A DNA stretch of 45,383 bases from Thermococcus sp. (GTDB taxonomy: Archaea > Methanobacteriota_B > Thermococci > Thermococcales > Thermococcaceae): contig WAKU01000018.1 in assembly GCA_015523195.1 (NCBI GenBank), forward strand, positions 1 to 45,383, read 5' to 3'. A program made the position numbers and the translations under genes. This document shows, in pieces, positions 8,754-16,748 of the stretch. The notes below the pieces were generated by a model. It made no database searches, was not told the origin of the DNA, and saw only the letters and a list, made by a program, of their open reading frames with translations. Position 1 is the first letter of the stretch. Every line of letters starts with the position of its first letter.

Positions 8754-9584
8754 TCATCTCCCGAATTCTATCACCATCCCCGAATGGAGCTTGTGGAAGT
8801 TCTCGCCATAGGCCGTCATGAACTCTGCCTCGGCCCTCAATCCGGTGCAGTGGCCGGTGTACACCTCCTCAACACCCAGTTTTTTGAACTCCTCAACCGT
8901 TCTCTTTATCCGCCCTTCGCTCGCGTCTATGAGGTGGAAGCCTCCTATCACAGCTCTAACTCTCTCCTCCCCGGTGAGCCTTTTAGCGTGCTTCACTATG
9001 CCCACTATGCCCGCGTGACTGCAACCGCTCACGACGACAAGGCCTTCTTCGGTCTTTGCAACGATGCTCATGTCATCGAGGAGTTCATCCTCCACGACCT
9101 TCCCGTCCTTCAGCGTGTAAACCCCTATGCTCGCCCTCTCGAAGTCTTCCCGGTCCCTAATCTCGCCCGTTGACCAGATGCCCTCAACTATCTCAACCGG
9201 CTCCGCAGTCAGGTAGAGCTCCGCCAGTTCCTCAACATCTTCCCTCCTGAAGGGAATCCCAACGTCTCTCAGGTAGGGCCTCGTTACGAAGTGCCTCCTG
9301 AATATTGTGGGATGCGCTATGACCGGAACACGCCTTCCGATTGCCTTAAGGATTTCAAGAAGCCCGCCCGTGTGGTCGTAGTGGCAGTGGCTCAAGAAAA
9401 TGTAGTCCATGCTACCAGGTTTTATCCCGAGCAGTGCCATGTTGTAGAGAACTGGATAAGCGCTTTGACCCGTATCAAACAGTAGCCTCCTGCCGTTCTT
9501 CTCTATCAGGAAGCTCACCCCGTGCTGGGCCAGAAAGGGGCTTTCATAGCCGGAGTAGTCCTCGACAAGAACAACGACGCGCAT
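8754..9584 (-). CDS. MBL-fold metallohydrolase, dihydropterin-phosphate synthase-like (paralogue A)
   Basis: About 276 residues from ATG 9584, chosen because GGTGAGG lies just upstream; an open GTG at 9593 would remove that site. The metallo-beta-lactamase metal motif is HCHYDHTGG, with further ligands in VSGCSHAG and a late GHCTG histidine. It matches the family annotated as 7,8-dihydropterin-6-methyl-4-(beta-D-ribofuranosyl)aminobenzene 5'-phosphate synthase, which takes part in tetrahydromethanopterin-type biosynthesis. Since Thermococcales have limited need for that cofactor, the assignment is by fold only. A paralogue lies at 32398-33210. Confidence 0.85.
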   Translation of the reverse strand: MRVVVLVEDYSGYESPFLAQHGVSFLIEKNGRRLLFDTGQSAYPVLYNMALLGIKPGSMDYIFLSHCHYDHTGGLLEILKAIGRRVPVIAHPTIFRRHFVTRPYLRDVGIPFRREDVEELAELYLTAEPVEIVEGIWSTGEIRDREDFERASIGVYTLKDGKVVEDELLDDMSIVAKTEEGLVVVSGCSHAGIVGIVKHAKRLTGEERVRAVIGGFHLIDASEGRIKRTVEEFKKLGVEEVYTGHCTGLRAEAEFMTAYGENFHKLHSGMVIEFGR

Positions 9585-9638
9585 TTCCCTCACCTTGAGG
9601 AAATTAGGGAAAGGTAAAGTTATAGTTTTCGGGTCCTG

Positions 9639-9670
9639 ACCTCCTCCCCGCCCTGAAGGGCGAGGGTTCC
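9639..9670. repeat. Isolated IS200/IS605-type end hairpin
   Basis: The stretch holds CCTCCCCGCCCTGAAGGGCG followed by AGGGTTCC, an imperfect hairpin around a TGAA loop. Very similar sequences are found at the ends of IS200/IS605 (TnpA/TnpB) elements in archaea and overlap the 3' part of TnpB guide RNAs. No tnpA or tnpB gene is present nearby. It may be an element scar or a domesticated terminator for the convergent-side gene. The resemblance is from memory, not from a search. Confidence 0.4.
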
Positions 9671-9708
9671 AAGAGAAGAAGATAAAATTAAAGCAAAAGG
9701 AAGGGGGT

Positions 9709-11898
9709 TCACTTCCTCTTTCTGAGGAGGAGTGGGAGTGCTGCGAGGGCTATTATAGCTGCTGGCCCGCAAATGTGCCAGCCGCCCTTGCTGCTACTGC
9801 TCGAAGGCGTGCTTGACGGGCTTGAACTACTGCTCGGACTGCTCGATGAAGTACTGCTTGATGAGGAAGAACTCGAAGTACTACTACTCGAAGAACTCGA
9901 AGTCGAAGAAGTACTGCTCGAACTGCTCGAAGAGGACGAGGATGAAGTACTGCTCGAAGAGCTCGAAGTAGAGGAAGTCGACGTAGTACTGCTCGACGAG
10001 GAAGAAGTCGGGGCGAAATTGAAGTTCAGTGTTTTAACGGCCTTGTTCCCGTAGAAGTCCACCGCTATGAACTTCACCTCGTAGTTGGACTTGTTGAGGG
10101 CCGGGAGCTGTACCACGTAGTACTTGTTGTTCTCCTTCCCGCTCGTTGGTTCAGCCGGGAACAGGGACATCTTCTTGTAGGATACCACGTGGCCGTTGCC
10201 GTCGTATATCCGAGCGTAGAGGTCCCTTATCCCGATGTTGTCGCTGGCCATGATGTAGACCTTTGTGGAGACCCCCGGCCTCGGCTTGCTCGGGAGGGTG
10301 TAGGCCACGGTCAGCTGGGGCTTCTGGGTGTCCTTTCCCTTGGAGAAGACTATCTGCCACTTGCCCAGGGGAACGGTGATGTTGAGGAGGACGTAGTGGA
10401 CGCCGCCGATGGTTCTCTCACCGATGAGCTTGTAGGTCAGGTTCGTAGCGGAGGGGTCAATACCGGCGCCCTCGGGGACGGAGAAGACCACCGGGCCGCT
10501 GGCCGGCTTGTATTCGTTTATGAACTCGACGGCCGTTCCGTCCGGGCCGTGGTGTCTGAAGACTATGAACCTCTGGGGAACGGGGAGGGATGTGAAGTTG
10601 CCGAAGAGCGTGCCGAACTCCTTCATAACGGGCGTCATCTTAACCGTACCGTTCAGGTACACCGTTATCAGGTTGCTGCCGTACCAGGTCGGCTTCCTCC
10701 CCGGCTTGCTCGGCGGGTTCGTCTCCTTATCCGGGGCGCCCGTGGCCGTCAGCGTGGCAAACCAGTGGACGTGCCCCTCGGGGTCAGTGTAGATGACGGT
10801 CTTGTCGTTGTGGATGTGGCCGCTCATTATGAGGGTTATGTTGTACTTCTCGACGTCCTCTAAGAAGCGCCTCGCTATGTTCGCGGTGGGGTGGTTCGGC
10901 CCCCCGCTCCAGTACCAGGTGACGAGGTTTAAGAGCCTGTTCCAGCTTGTGTCGTTGAAGGCGCTGCCGTTCACGTAGCCGCCGTACTTTCCAAGGGACG
11001 CCTTGTACCAGAACGGGTGGTGGACGAGGACTATGACGGTGTAGCCCTTGTGGTTCTCAAGGACGTTCTCCATCCACTCGAGCTGGGCCATGCTCGGGTG
11101 CCCCTCGTCGCCCCTGCTGTCGAGGCCGATTATCAGGAACCTACCGATGGTGTCGTAGAAGTAGCGCGGGCCTATGAGCTTCGTGAAGACCGTTGGGGGA
11201 TCGTCGTGGTTTCCCTTTATGTTCAGGATGGGCTTGCCGGCGAGGGCGGTTCTCTCCATTATGTGGAGCATCACCATGTAGCCGGCGTAGTCGCCGGCGG
11301 TATCAACGTCGTCACCCGTGTTTATTATGATGCTGGCGTTGGGGTTCATAGCCCAGTATGTGTAGGCGCTGTCCGCGGCCACCGCGCTGTGGAGGGGAAT
11401 CGGGTTGGAGCAGTACTGGGCGATCTTGAATATGTCCCTCTGGAAGTAGTTCCCGCATACGTAGCCCACCTTTGCCCCGCTTGTTATGTGGGTGTCGCTT
11501 ACCTGGGCGATGTTGAGCACGGTGGGCAATTTGGCCATCACGTAGAGGCCGTTGGGGATTATGGTCTGCCCGTTCGAGGTGTTGACTATGAGGAAGTAAT
11601 CACCCGGAACGACGTCCTCCGGAACCTTTGCCTCTATCTCACCGGCTGAATCCGTGCCGACTATGGAGAGCTTGTACGGGCCGTGGAGGATGGATATTAT
11701 CCCAAGCCCCGTGATCTGAACGCCTTTCTGAGGTGTCAGTGTTATGGTTCCGCCGGGGGTTGTTACAGCCGGCACCCCAGGGGCTGGCTTTACGAGCACC
11801 CCGCTGTAGGTGTAGCTGACCTTCGCTGAGGCAGCCTGCATCCCCCACAGGGCTCCCAAAATAAACACTACAAGCACAAGAGCCTTCAGTGACTTCAT
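9709..11898 (-). CDS. Secreted metallophosphoesterase with Ser-rich linker and CGP-CTERM tail
   Basis: About 729 residues from ATG 11898, set by GGTGA upstream. An N-terminal signal peptide (about 25 residues) is followed by a beta-rich domain, then a calcineurin-like phosphoesterase domain from about residue 130. Its motifs are VSDTHIT, NTGDDVD, IKGNHDD, VLVHHPFW and SGHIHND, giving all five metal-binding blocks. A beta domain, a Ser/Thr linker of about 75 residues and the tail CGPAAIIALAALPLLLRKRK follow. The tail is the CGP-CTERM sorting signal of Thermococcaceae, expected to be processed for surface anchoring. The substrate is unknown. The last 250 bp are almost identical to those of the gene at 33378-35366. 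Confidence 0.9.
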   Translation of the reverse strand: MKSLKALVLVVFILGALWGMQAASAKVSYTYSGVLVKPAPGVPAVTTPGGTITLTPQKGVQITGLGIISILHGPYKLSIVGTDSAGEIEAKVPEDVVPGDYFLIVNTSNGQTIIPNGLYVMAKLPTVLNIAQVSDTHITSGAKVGYVCGNYFQRDIFKIAQYCSNPIPLHSAVAADSAYTYWAMNPNASIIINTGDDVDTAGDYAGYMVMLHIMERTALAGKPILNIKGNHDDPPTVFTKLIGPRYFYDTIGRFLIIGLDSRGDEGHPSMAQLEWMENVLENHKGYTVIVLVHHPFWYKASLGKYGGYVNGSAFNDTSWNRLLNLVTWYWSGGPNHPTANIARRFLEDVEKYNITLIMSGHIHNDKTVIYTDPEGHVHWFATLTATGAPDKETNPPSKPGRKPTWYGSNLITVYLNGTVKMTPVMKEFGTLFGNFTSLPVPQRFIVFRHHGPDGTAVEFINEYKPASGPVVFSVPEGAGIDPSATNLTYKLIGERTIGGVHYVLLNITVPLGKWQIVFSKGKDTQKPQLTVAYTLPSKPRPGVSTKVYIMASDNIGIRDLYARIYDGNGHVVSYKKMSLFPAEPTSGKENNKYYVVQLPALNKSNYEVKFIAVDFYGNKAVKTLNFNFAPTSSSSSSTTSTSSTSSSSSSTSSSSSSSSSSSTSSTSSSSSSSTSSSSSSSSTSSSSPSSSSSPSSTPSSSSSKGGWHICGPAAIIALAALPLLLRKRK

Positions 11899-11928
11899 GG
11901 GGTTCACCGGGCATCATAGGTTGCCCAC

Positions 11929-11940
11929 TGATATAAACTT
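11929..11940 (-). promoter_or_regulatory. TATA-type promoter of the phosphoesterase gene
   Basis: On the minus strand AAAGTTTATATCA lies about 32-42 nt upstream of the ATG at 11898, the usual archaeal BRE/TATA spacing for a short leader carrying GGTGA. Confidence 0.6.
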
Positions 11941-12010
11941 TGCCGTCTTGGCCCGCTGACTGCTCAAAAAAGGTCAGCAAAATAAAGGTGAAAATCAAAA
12001 ATCGGCCGTT

Positions 12011-12559
12011 TCAGCGCTGGAAGAGGCCGACGACCTCCCCCCACGCCAGGACGTGCCCTTCCATGGCGTTCTCAAGCTGATGGCGTGAGGCACCGGGATG
12101 GAGATCGAGTTCGGTGTCGAGGGCGTAGACCTTGAAGTGGTAGTGGTGTGGCTTTCCCCTCGGCGGGCATGGGCCGTTGTAGCCGATCTTTCCGAAGTCG
12201 TTCTTCCCCTGAACCATGTGAACCGGCTCCTCGGTCTCCCCCTCCTGCGGAACCCAGGACGGTATCTCCTCAACCGGCGGTATGTTCCAGGCTATCCAGT
12301 GCGTGAAGGTTCCGCCCGGGGCGTCCGGGTCGTCCACTATGATAACGAGGCTCTTGGTTCCCTTCGGAAGCCCGGAGATGTAGAGCGGCGGGTTCGTGTC
12401 GACTCCCTCGCAGGTGTAGGTCTTGGGTATTGCTTCACCGTCCTTAAACACCGAGGCAACCTCAATACTCTTCGGGGCTTTCATCTTCACACCCCCCTCC
12501 GACAGACATCCACCCGTGATAACCAAAACCGCAAGAAATACCGGAATCAACCACCTCAT
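12011..12559 (-). CDS. YbhB/PEBP family lipoprotein (Raf kinase inhibitor-like)
   Basis: A 182-residue protein starting MRWLIPVFLAVLVITGGCLS, a lipoprotein signal peptide with the lipobox Cys at residue 18. The mature part has the phosphatidylethanolamine-binding protein signatures DPDAPGGTFTHWIAWNIP and GPCPPRGKPHHYHFKVYALD. Bacterial and archaeal members form dimers with a small anion- or ligand-binding pocket; the physiological ligand is unknown. In this case it would be anchored on the outer face of the membrane. It stands alone on the minus strand, divergent from the SDR gene. Confidence 0.9.
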   Translation of the reverse strand: MRWLIPVFLAVLVITGGCLSEGGVKMKAPKSIEVASVFKDGEAIPKTYTCEGVDTNPPLYISGLPKGTKSLVIIVDDPDAPGGTFTHWIAWNIPPVEEIPSWVPQEGETEEPVHMVQGKNDFGKIGYNGPCPPRGKPHHYHFKVYALDTELDLHPGASRHQLENAMEGHVLAWGEVVGLFQR

Positions 12560-12627
12560 GATAGCTACTACATCTCCAAACGTAAAAGCTTTTTGGGATT
12601 AAGGGCAGAATGAATTGGGGTGATGGT

Positions 12628-13350
12628 ATGGATCTCAAAGGAAAGGTCGCCCTCGTTACCGGCTCCGCGAGGGGCATCGGGAGGGCGATAGCGATTGAGC
12701 TCGCTAAGAGGGGAGCCAACGTTGTCATAAACTACGCCCACAGCGAGGAAGAGGCGAAGAAGACGGAAGAGGCCTGCAGGCAGTACGGCGTTGAAACGCT
12801 CGTCGTTAAAGCGGACGTCAGCAGGAGGGAGGAAGTCAGGGCGATGGTGGAGAAGATAATCGAGCGCTTTGGCAGGATAGACGTACTCGTGAACAACGCC
12901 GGCATCTTAGGAAAGGCCCTGAAGCCGATGGAGGTCACCGACGAGGATTGGGACGCCGTTTTGGCTGTAAACCTCAAGGGGGCCTTCATAGTGACGCAGG
13001 AAGTCCTCAAGTACATGAAAAAGGGTAAGATAGTGAACATAGCCTCCATAGCCGGCAAGGACGGTGGAACTGTTGGCCCGCACTACGCGGCATCGAAGGG
13101 GGGCTTAATAGCGCTCACCTTCAACCTCGCAAGGCACCTCGCTCCTGACGTACTCGTCAACGCCGTTGCTCCGGGCCCAGTTGACACCGGCCTGATAAGC
13201 CCGGAGATAAAGGAGAAACTGAGGAAGCTCTCCCTGACGGGGGAGATAGCCAAGCCAGAGGAGATAGCCCACGCCGTAATCTTCCTCCTCGAAAACGACC
13301 ACGTCACGGGAGAACTCGTTGACGTCAACGGCGGCAGGCTGATGGATTGA
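12628..13350 (+). CDS. SDR family oxidoreductase, FabG-like
   Basis: A 240-residue classical short-chain dehydrogenase. The cofactor-binding glycine motif TGSARGIG is at residues 11-18, NNAG at 89-92, and the catalytic triad S140, Y153, K157 lies in HYAASKGG. The start at 12628 follows GGGGTGATGGT; an open frame from 12610 would swallow that site. FabG-type enzymes reduce 3-oxoacyl-ACP, but archaea lack a typical fatty acid synthase, so the substrate is open. The residues after the Gly-motif (NYAHSEEEAKK) suggest NADP(H) preference. Confidence 0.88.
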   Translation: MDLKGKVALVTGSARGIGRAIAIELAKRGANVVINYAHSEEEAKKTEEACRQYGVETLVVKADVSRREEVRAMVEKIIERFGRIDVLVNNAGILGKALKPMEVTDEDWDAVLAVNLKGAFIVTQEVLKYMKKGKIVNIASIAGKDGGTVGPHYAASKGGLIALTFNLARHLAPDVLVNAVAPGPVDTGLISPEIKEKLRKLSLTGEIAKPEEIAHAVIFLLENDHVTGELVDVNGGRLMD

Positions 13351-13387
13351 TTTTTAAGGATTTCCTCCCTCTTTTTATTGATGCCCG

Positions 13388-13849
13388 ATGGAAGTCCTGT
13401 GGGAGAAAGAGGTTGACGCTTCGAGCATAGTGGTTTCGCCGAGGCCGGTCTGGAAGTGCCGTGCCTGCCCCATGTATGGTAAAAGGCCTTCATGCCCTCC
13501 CCACGCCCCGGACTGGAGGGAAGCTAAGGATTGGGTCGGGAGCTTTAGGAAGGCCCTACTCGTGAAGTTCTCAATAAACATGGATGACTTTGAGGAGGAA
13601 AAGCGGAAGGTTCTCCTCTGGCTTCTCAGGAGGGAAGCCGAACTTTTCAGGGAGGGCAAGCTCTACGCCATGGCCCTCTTCCCGGGCAGCTGCAACCTCT
13701 GCGACGACTGCCCCTTCGAGCGCGGTCAAGCATGCAGGATGCCGGAAAAGGTGAGGCCGAGCGTTGACGCCGTGGGAATAGAGCTGAGCTCCCTCGTGGA
13801 TATAGACTTCTCCGAGAGCGTCCTCTACGGGCTGATAATGGTGGAGTAG
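13388..13849 (+). CDS. DUF2284 cysteine-rich metal-binding protein
   Basis: A 153-residue protein with two cysteine clusters: WKCRACPMYGKRPSCPPHAP near residues 24-43 and SCNLCDDCPFERGQACRMPE near residues 98-117. This is the DUF2284 pattern, a family predicted to bind a metal or Fe-S cluster. The middle holds a hydrophobic strand and a helix (FRKALLVKFSINMDDFEEEK). A TATA-like element lies at about 13350-13357. It is followed after only 8 nt by the CARF-like gene, so the three genes at 13388-15292 are probably one operon. Its function is unknown. Confidence 0.8.
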   Translation: MEVLWEKEVDASSIVVSPRPVWKCRACPMYGKRPSCPPHAPDWREAKDWVGSFRKALLVKFSINMDDFEEEKRKVLLWLLRREAELFREGKLYAMALFPGSCNLCDDCPFERGQACRMPEKVRPSVDAVGIELSSLVDIDFSESVLYGLIMVE

Positions 13850-13857
13850 GTGGTAGC

Positions 13858-14343
13858 ATGATCCACGTTGCCCTGCTTGGAAGGACCCCCTGGGCCCTCG
13901 TGAACACTTACTACGCCTCCCTCATGAGGGATGGAAAGCCGAGAAAGGTCGTTGTCGTTACGGAGAGGAGGTACTCAAAGAGCCTCCCCAAGGTGATCGC
14001 GGCAATCAGAGCCATATCTGAGGCGTTCTCCTTCTCCCCCGAGGTTGAGACGAGAGTGATCGAGGACGACGACTTCGCGGGCGCGGAGAGGGTCTTCACC
14101 GAGCTCTTCAGAGAGATAAACGGCGAGGAGGTCGTTATAAACATGACCTCCGGGAGGAAGGCCCTCGTCGCTGCCGCGATAATCCAGGGCAGAAAGGCCA
14201 ACACTAAGAAGGTTCTCTACATGGCGCTCCTCGACGTGGCCTTCCCCAACAGGCCCTATATGATGCTTCCCAAGCATCTGCAGGTGCTGAAGAACTTCTT
14301 AGGTGGTGGCAATGGAGAGGTCAGTGGTGATCGAAAAGCCTGA
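13858..14343 (+). CDS. CARF-like (CRISPR-associated Rossmann fold) protein
   Basis: A 161-residue protein with the layout of a stand-alone CARF domain. The first strand and ligand loop are HVALLGRTPWALVNTYYA, a second strand is KVVVVTER, and the conserved CARF motif appears as VVINMTSGRKALVAAAI (residues 92-108). CARF domains bind cyclic oligoadenylates made by type III CRISPR complexes. Stand-alone CARF proteins of this size may act as receptors or as ring nucleases. The start follows GGTGGTAGC. Its 3' end overlaps the PIN gene by 32 nt. Other Rossmann-like families cannot be excluded without a profile search. Confidence 0.55.
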   Translation: MIHVALLGRTPWALVNTYYASLMRDGKPRKVVVVTERRYSKSLPKVIAAIRAISEAFSFSPEVETRVIEDDDFAGAERVFTELFREINGEEVVINMTSGRKALVAAAIIQGRKANTKKVLYMALLDVAFPNRPYMMLPKHLQVLKNFLGGGNGEVSGDRKA

Positions 14344-15292
14344 GCTTCAGATACTCATAAACCTCCTCCAGGACTACGGTATAACCGTTTCCTTCCCCCT
14401 CTACGGAACAACCCTGCTCAGGGCCTTTCCCTCCCGGAGGGGCTATACCGTTGAAGTCCTCGCCAGGAGGGGGGACTTTCGGTCGCGGCATCCTGAGCTG
14501 CCCTCGTACCCGGACTTCTACGAGACCTTCATATCCTCCGGGATAATCCCCTACGAGAACATAGAGGACTTCGAGAGGGCCCTCGAAATGTACAAACTCC
14601 TGAAGAAGGGTGTGGCCTTCGCCCCAGATACCAACCTCTTTTACCACCGCTTCATCTCCTCCTACAAGCCCCTCAGGGGCTACCCGATAGTCGTTGCCGA
14701 GGCAGTTAAGAACGAGATAGAGGGCGCCATGAACTACAAGTACAGGGCCCAGTTCCTCCACGAGCTGATGAACATCGTTGAGAACGGCCACCTCCTGCGG
14801 GAGCTCAACAATAGGAGGACTAAGAAGAGCAGGAAAGCTGCCTACATAGCCCTGAAGGAGTTCGAGGCACTGAAGGACAGGATAGTCTTAGCGGAGAGCT
14901 ACGGGGAGGGGCACAACAACGACGAGATAATAGTCAAGACGCTCAAGCACTACGACGAGATGAGCCCGGCCCTGGTGGTCTTTCTGACGGCGGATCTTGC
15001 CGTAACCGACGTGGCGAGGATGGAGGGCCTGGAGTACTTCCTCTTTGAGTACCCGAGGGCAGCGCTCGGGCGCCATGAGGTAACGGCATATCAGTTGAGA
15101 ACGCTCCTCTTCAACCTCGCCGCCGTTTTCGGCCTCATTGACATAAACGGGACGACGGTTTACGGTGAGTTCGGGGGGAAGACCCGGCTGAACGAGCTCA
15201 AGCTCATAATCCGGGACGAAGGCCTTTACAGGGACTTCACCTTCCACCTCGAACTCGGGAGGAGACTGATCGGAATAATGGGTAGGGGTTGA
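14312..15292 (+). CDS. PIN-domain ribonuclease-like protein
   Basis: A 326-residue protein starting at ATG 14312 behind GGTGG, inside the end of the CARF-like gene. A roughly 100-residue N-terminal region of unknown fold is followed by a PIN nuclease domain. The acidic residues are D106 in FAPDTNLF, E130 or E135 in VVAEAVKNEIE, D204 in GHNNDEIIV, and D228/D233 in LTADLAVTD. PIN domains are Mg2+-dependent RNases. A C-terminal stretch of about 75 residues follows. The coupling to a CARF-like gene suggests an RNase controlled by a nucleotide signal, an inference from context. Confidence 0.75.
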   Translation: MERSVVIEKPELQILINLLQDYGITVSFPLYGTTLLRAFPSRRGYTVEVLARRGDFRSRHPELPSYPDFYETFISSGIIPYENIEDFERALEMYKLLKKGVAFAPDTNLFYHRFISSYKPLRGYPIVVAEAVKNEIEGAMNYKYRAQFLHELMNIVENGHLLRELNNRRTKKSRKAAYIALKEFEALKDRIVLAESYGEGHNNDEIIVKTLKHYDEMSPALVVFLTADLAVTDVARMEGLEYFLFEYPRAALGRHEVTAYQLRTLLFNLAAVFGLIDINGTTVYGEFGGKTRLNELKLIIRDEGLYRDFTFHLELGRRLIGIMGRG

Positions 15293-15303
15293 GCAGTTGC
15301 CCC

Positions 15304-16116
15304 TCACCCCGGCATCTCCTTCACGTGCACGTCCATCTGCGGGAAGGGTATCTCTATGCCCTCCCTGGTGTAGAGCTCGTAGATTCCCCTCGTCAGGTCG
15401 CCCTTGATGGCCCAGTAGTCCTCTGTCTTCGCCCACGCCCTCAGCTGGAGGTTTATCGACGAGTCTGCCAAAGCTGTCACAACGACGCTCGGTTCCGGCT
15501 CATTGAGGACTTTGGGGTGGTTTTTCATGAGTTCCACCGCCAGCTTCATGGCCCTTTCGAGGTCCGTTCCGTAGGCGATTCCAACGTCAACACTTACCCT
15601 TCTGGTCGGCATCCTCGTGTAGTTGACTATCGGGCTGCCCCAGACGAGCTTGTTGGGTATCGTGATAAGGACGTTATCAGCTGTTAGGAGTTCGGTACCC
15701 ATGAGCCCGATAGACCTTACTTTTCCAGTGTGGCCGTTTATCGTGACAACGTCCCCGAGGTTAAAGGGCCTCAGCGCGGCTATCCACACACCAGCAGCTA
15801 AATTGGTCAGCGTGTCCTGCATCCCGAAGCCTAAGATGAGACCTATCACCGCCGAGAGGCCCACGACGACCGAGCCAACGCCTATTCCCAATGCCCTGAC
15901 CGCGAGCAGTATCACCGCCACGTACAGTAGGGCGCTGAAAAACCTGGTGAGGAACTCCACGACGAGCTCTGGGAGCTTTGTTTTCTTCAGCCCGCGCTTA
16001 AACGAGGCTGTCAGCACCTTCGCAACGATCCAGCCGACGACCAGGATTACAACTGCCGTGACGATCTGGATGGGTGTTACACCAACGTAGGGCAGCGGCT
16101 TATCAGGGGCTACCAT
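15304..16116 (-). CDS. MscS family mechanosensitive channel
   Basis: A 270-residue protein with three N-terminal membrane segments. The third carries the MscS pore-helix signature, with GFGMQDTLTNLAAGVWIA running into RPFNLGDVVTING, the start of the cytoplasmic beta domain. A mixed alpha/beta C-terminal domain follows (AKTEDYWAIKGDLTRGIYEL). Such channels open on membrane tension and release solutes during hypo-osmotic shock. It converges with the PIN gene (11 nt between stops). Upstream (16117-16227) no further gene is visible. Confidence 0.92.
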   Translation of the reverse strand: MVAPDKPLPYVGVTPIQIVTAVVILVVGWIVAKVLTASFKRGLKKTKLPELVVEFLTRFFSALLYVAVILLAVRALGIGVGSVVVGLSAVIGLILGFGMQDTLTNLAAGVWIAALRPFNLGDVVTINGHTGKVRSIGLMGTELLTADNVLITIPNKLVWGSPIVNYTRMPTRRVSVDVGIAYGTDLERAMKLAVELMKNHPKVLNEPEPSVVVTALADSSINLQLRAWAKTEDYWAIKGDLTRGIYELYTREGIEIPFPQMDVHVKEMPG

Positions 16117-16227
16117 GCTATCACCTCATTGTGAATCCGGTTTGTCCTCTTTAACACTTTCTTAGCTGGGAGAGCATCATAAAGCAGAAGAGAAGGCTAC
16201 TTGCCTCAGCAAAGGGAAAAGGAAAGC

Positions 16228-16692
16228 TCAGCCCTTCAGCTCCCTCATCAGGTTAGCCATCTCAAGCGCCGCCATGGCGTACTCGAAGCCCTTGTTGCTC
16301 TTTACCCCCGCCCTGTTGAGGCCCTGGAGTTCGTCTTCAGCCGTTATAACCCCGAAGATTACCGGGACGCCGGTCTGGAGGGAGACGTTTGCAACGCCCT
16401 TTGCAACTTCGTTGGCAACGAGGTCGAAGTGCTTCGTTTCTCCCCTGACGACGGCTCCAAGCGCTAAAACCGCATTGTACCTTCCGCTCTCGGCGAGCTT
16501 TTTGGCAACGAGCGGTATCTCAAAGGAACCTGGAACTTTTACGACGTCAACTGCATCGACGCTGTGCCTCCTGAAGCAGTCCAACGCCCCTTCAAGCATT
16601 TCGCCGGTTAAGAGGTCGTTGAAGCGCCCCACGACAACCGCCATCCTTAACCCCTTTCCGTCAAAACCGCCCTCAAAGGTTCTAACCTCCAT
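16228..16692 (-). CDS. ribH: 6,7-dimethyl-8-ribityllumazine synthase
   Basis: A 154-residue lumazine synthase. It condenses 3,4-dihydroxybutanone 4-phosphate with 5-amino-6-ribitylaminouracil. Family motifs are [44 protein letters not shown] with its catalytic His, and [13 protein letters not shown]. The start at ATG 16692 follows GGTGATGAAA; the open frame from 16704 is longer but leaves no site. It ends the riboflavin gene cluster. A separate TATA-like element (16734-16745) lies in the 56-nt gap after ribBA, so it may have an additional promoter. Confidence 0.93.
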   Translation of the reverse strand: MEVRTFEGGFDGKGLRMAVVVGRFNDLLTGEMLEGALDCFRRHSVDAVDVVKVPGSFEIPLVAKKLAESGRYNAVLALGAVVRGETKHFDLVANEVAKGVANVSLQTGVPVIFGVITAEDELQGLNRAGVKSNKGFEYAMAALEMANLMRELKG

Positions 16693-16733
16693 TTTCATCA
16701 CCATTTCTGCAATTGTTTAATTACCTAATTGTC

Positions 16734-16745
16734 GAAATATATAAT
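16734..16745 (-). promoter_or_regulatory. Putative ribH promoter
   Basis: On the minus strand AATTATATATTT stands about 45 nt upstream of the ribH ATG, in a 56-nt AT-rich gap. Between it and the gene, CAATT and AATTG flank an AT-rich core. It lacks the GGAACAAA half-sites seen upstream of ribD and ribBA. Confidence 0.45.
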
Positions 16746-16748
16746 TAT

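Noticed and set aside
9773-10054. Plus-strand Leu/Glu-rich frame
   Set aside because: It is the antisense of the Ser-rich linker; Ser codons TCG/AGC read backwards give Leu, Glu and Asp runs. The same effect occurs at 33442-33720.
10189-10863. 224-codon plus-strand frame
   Set aside because: Antisense to the phosphoesterase gene; no domain and no binding site.
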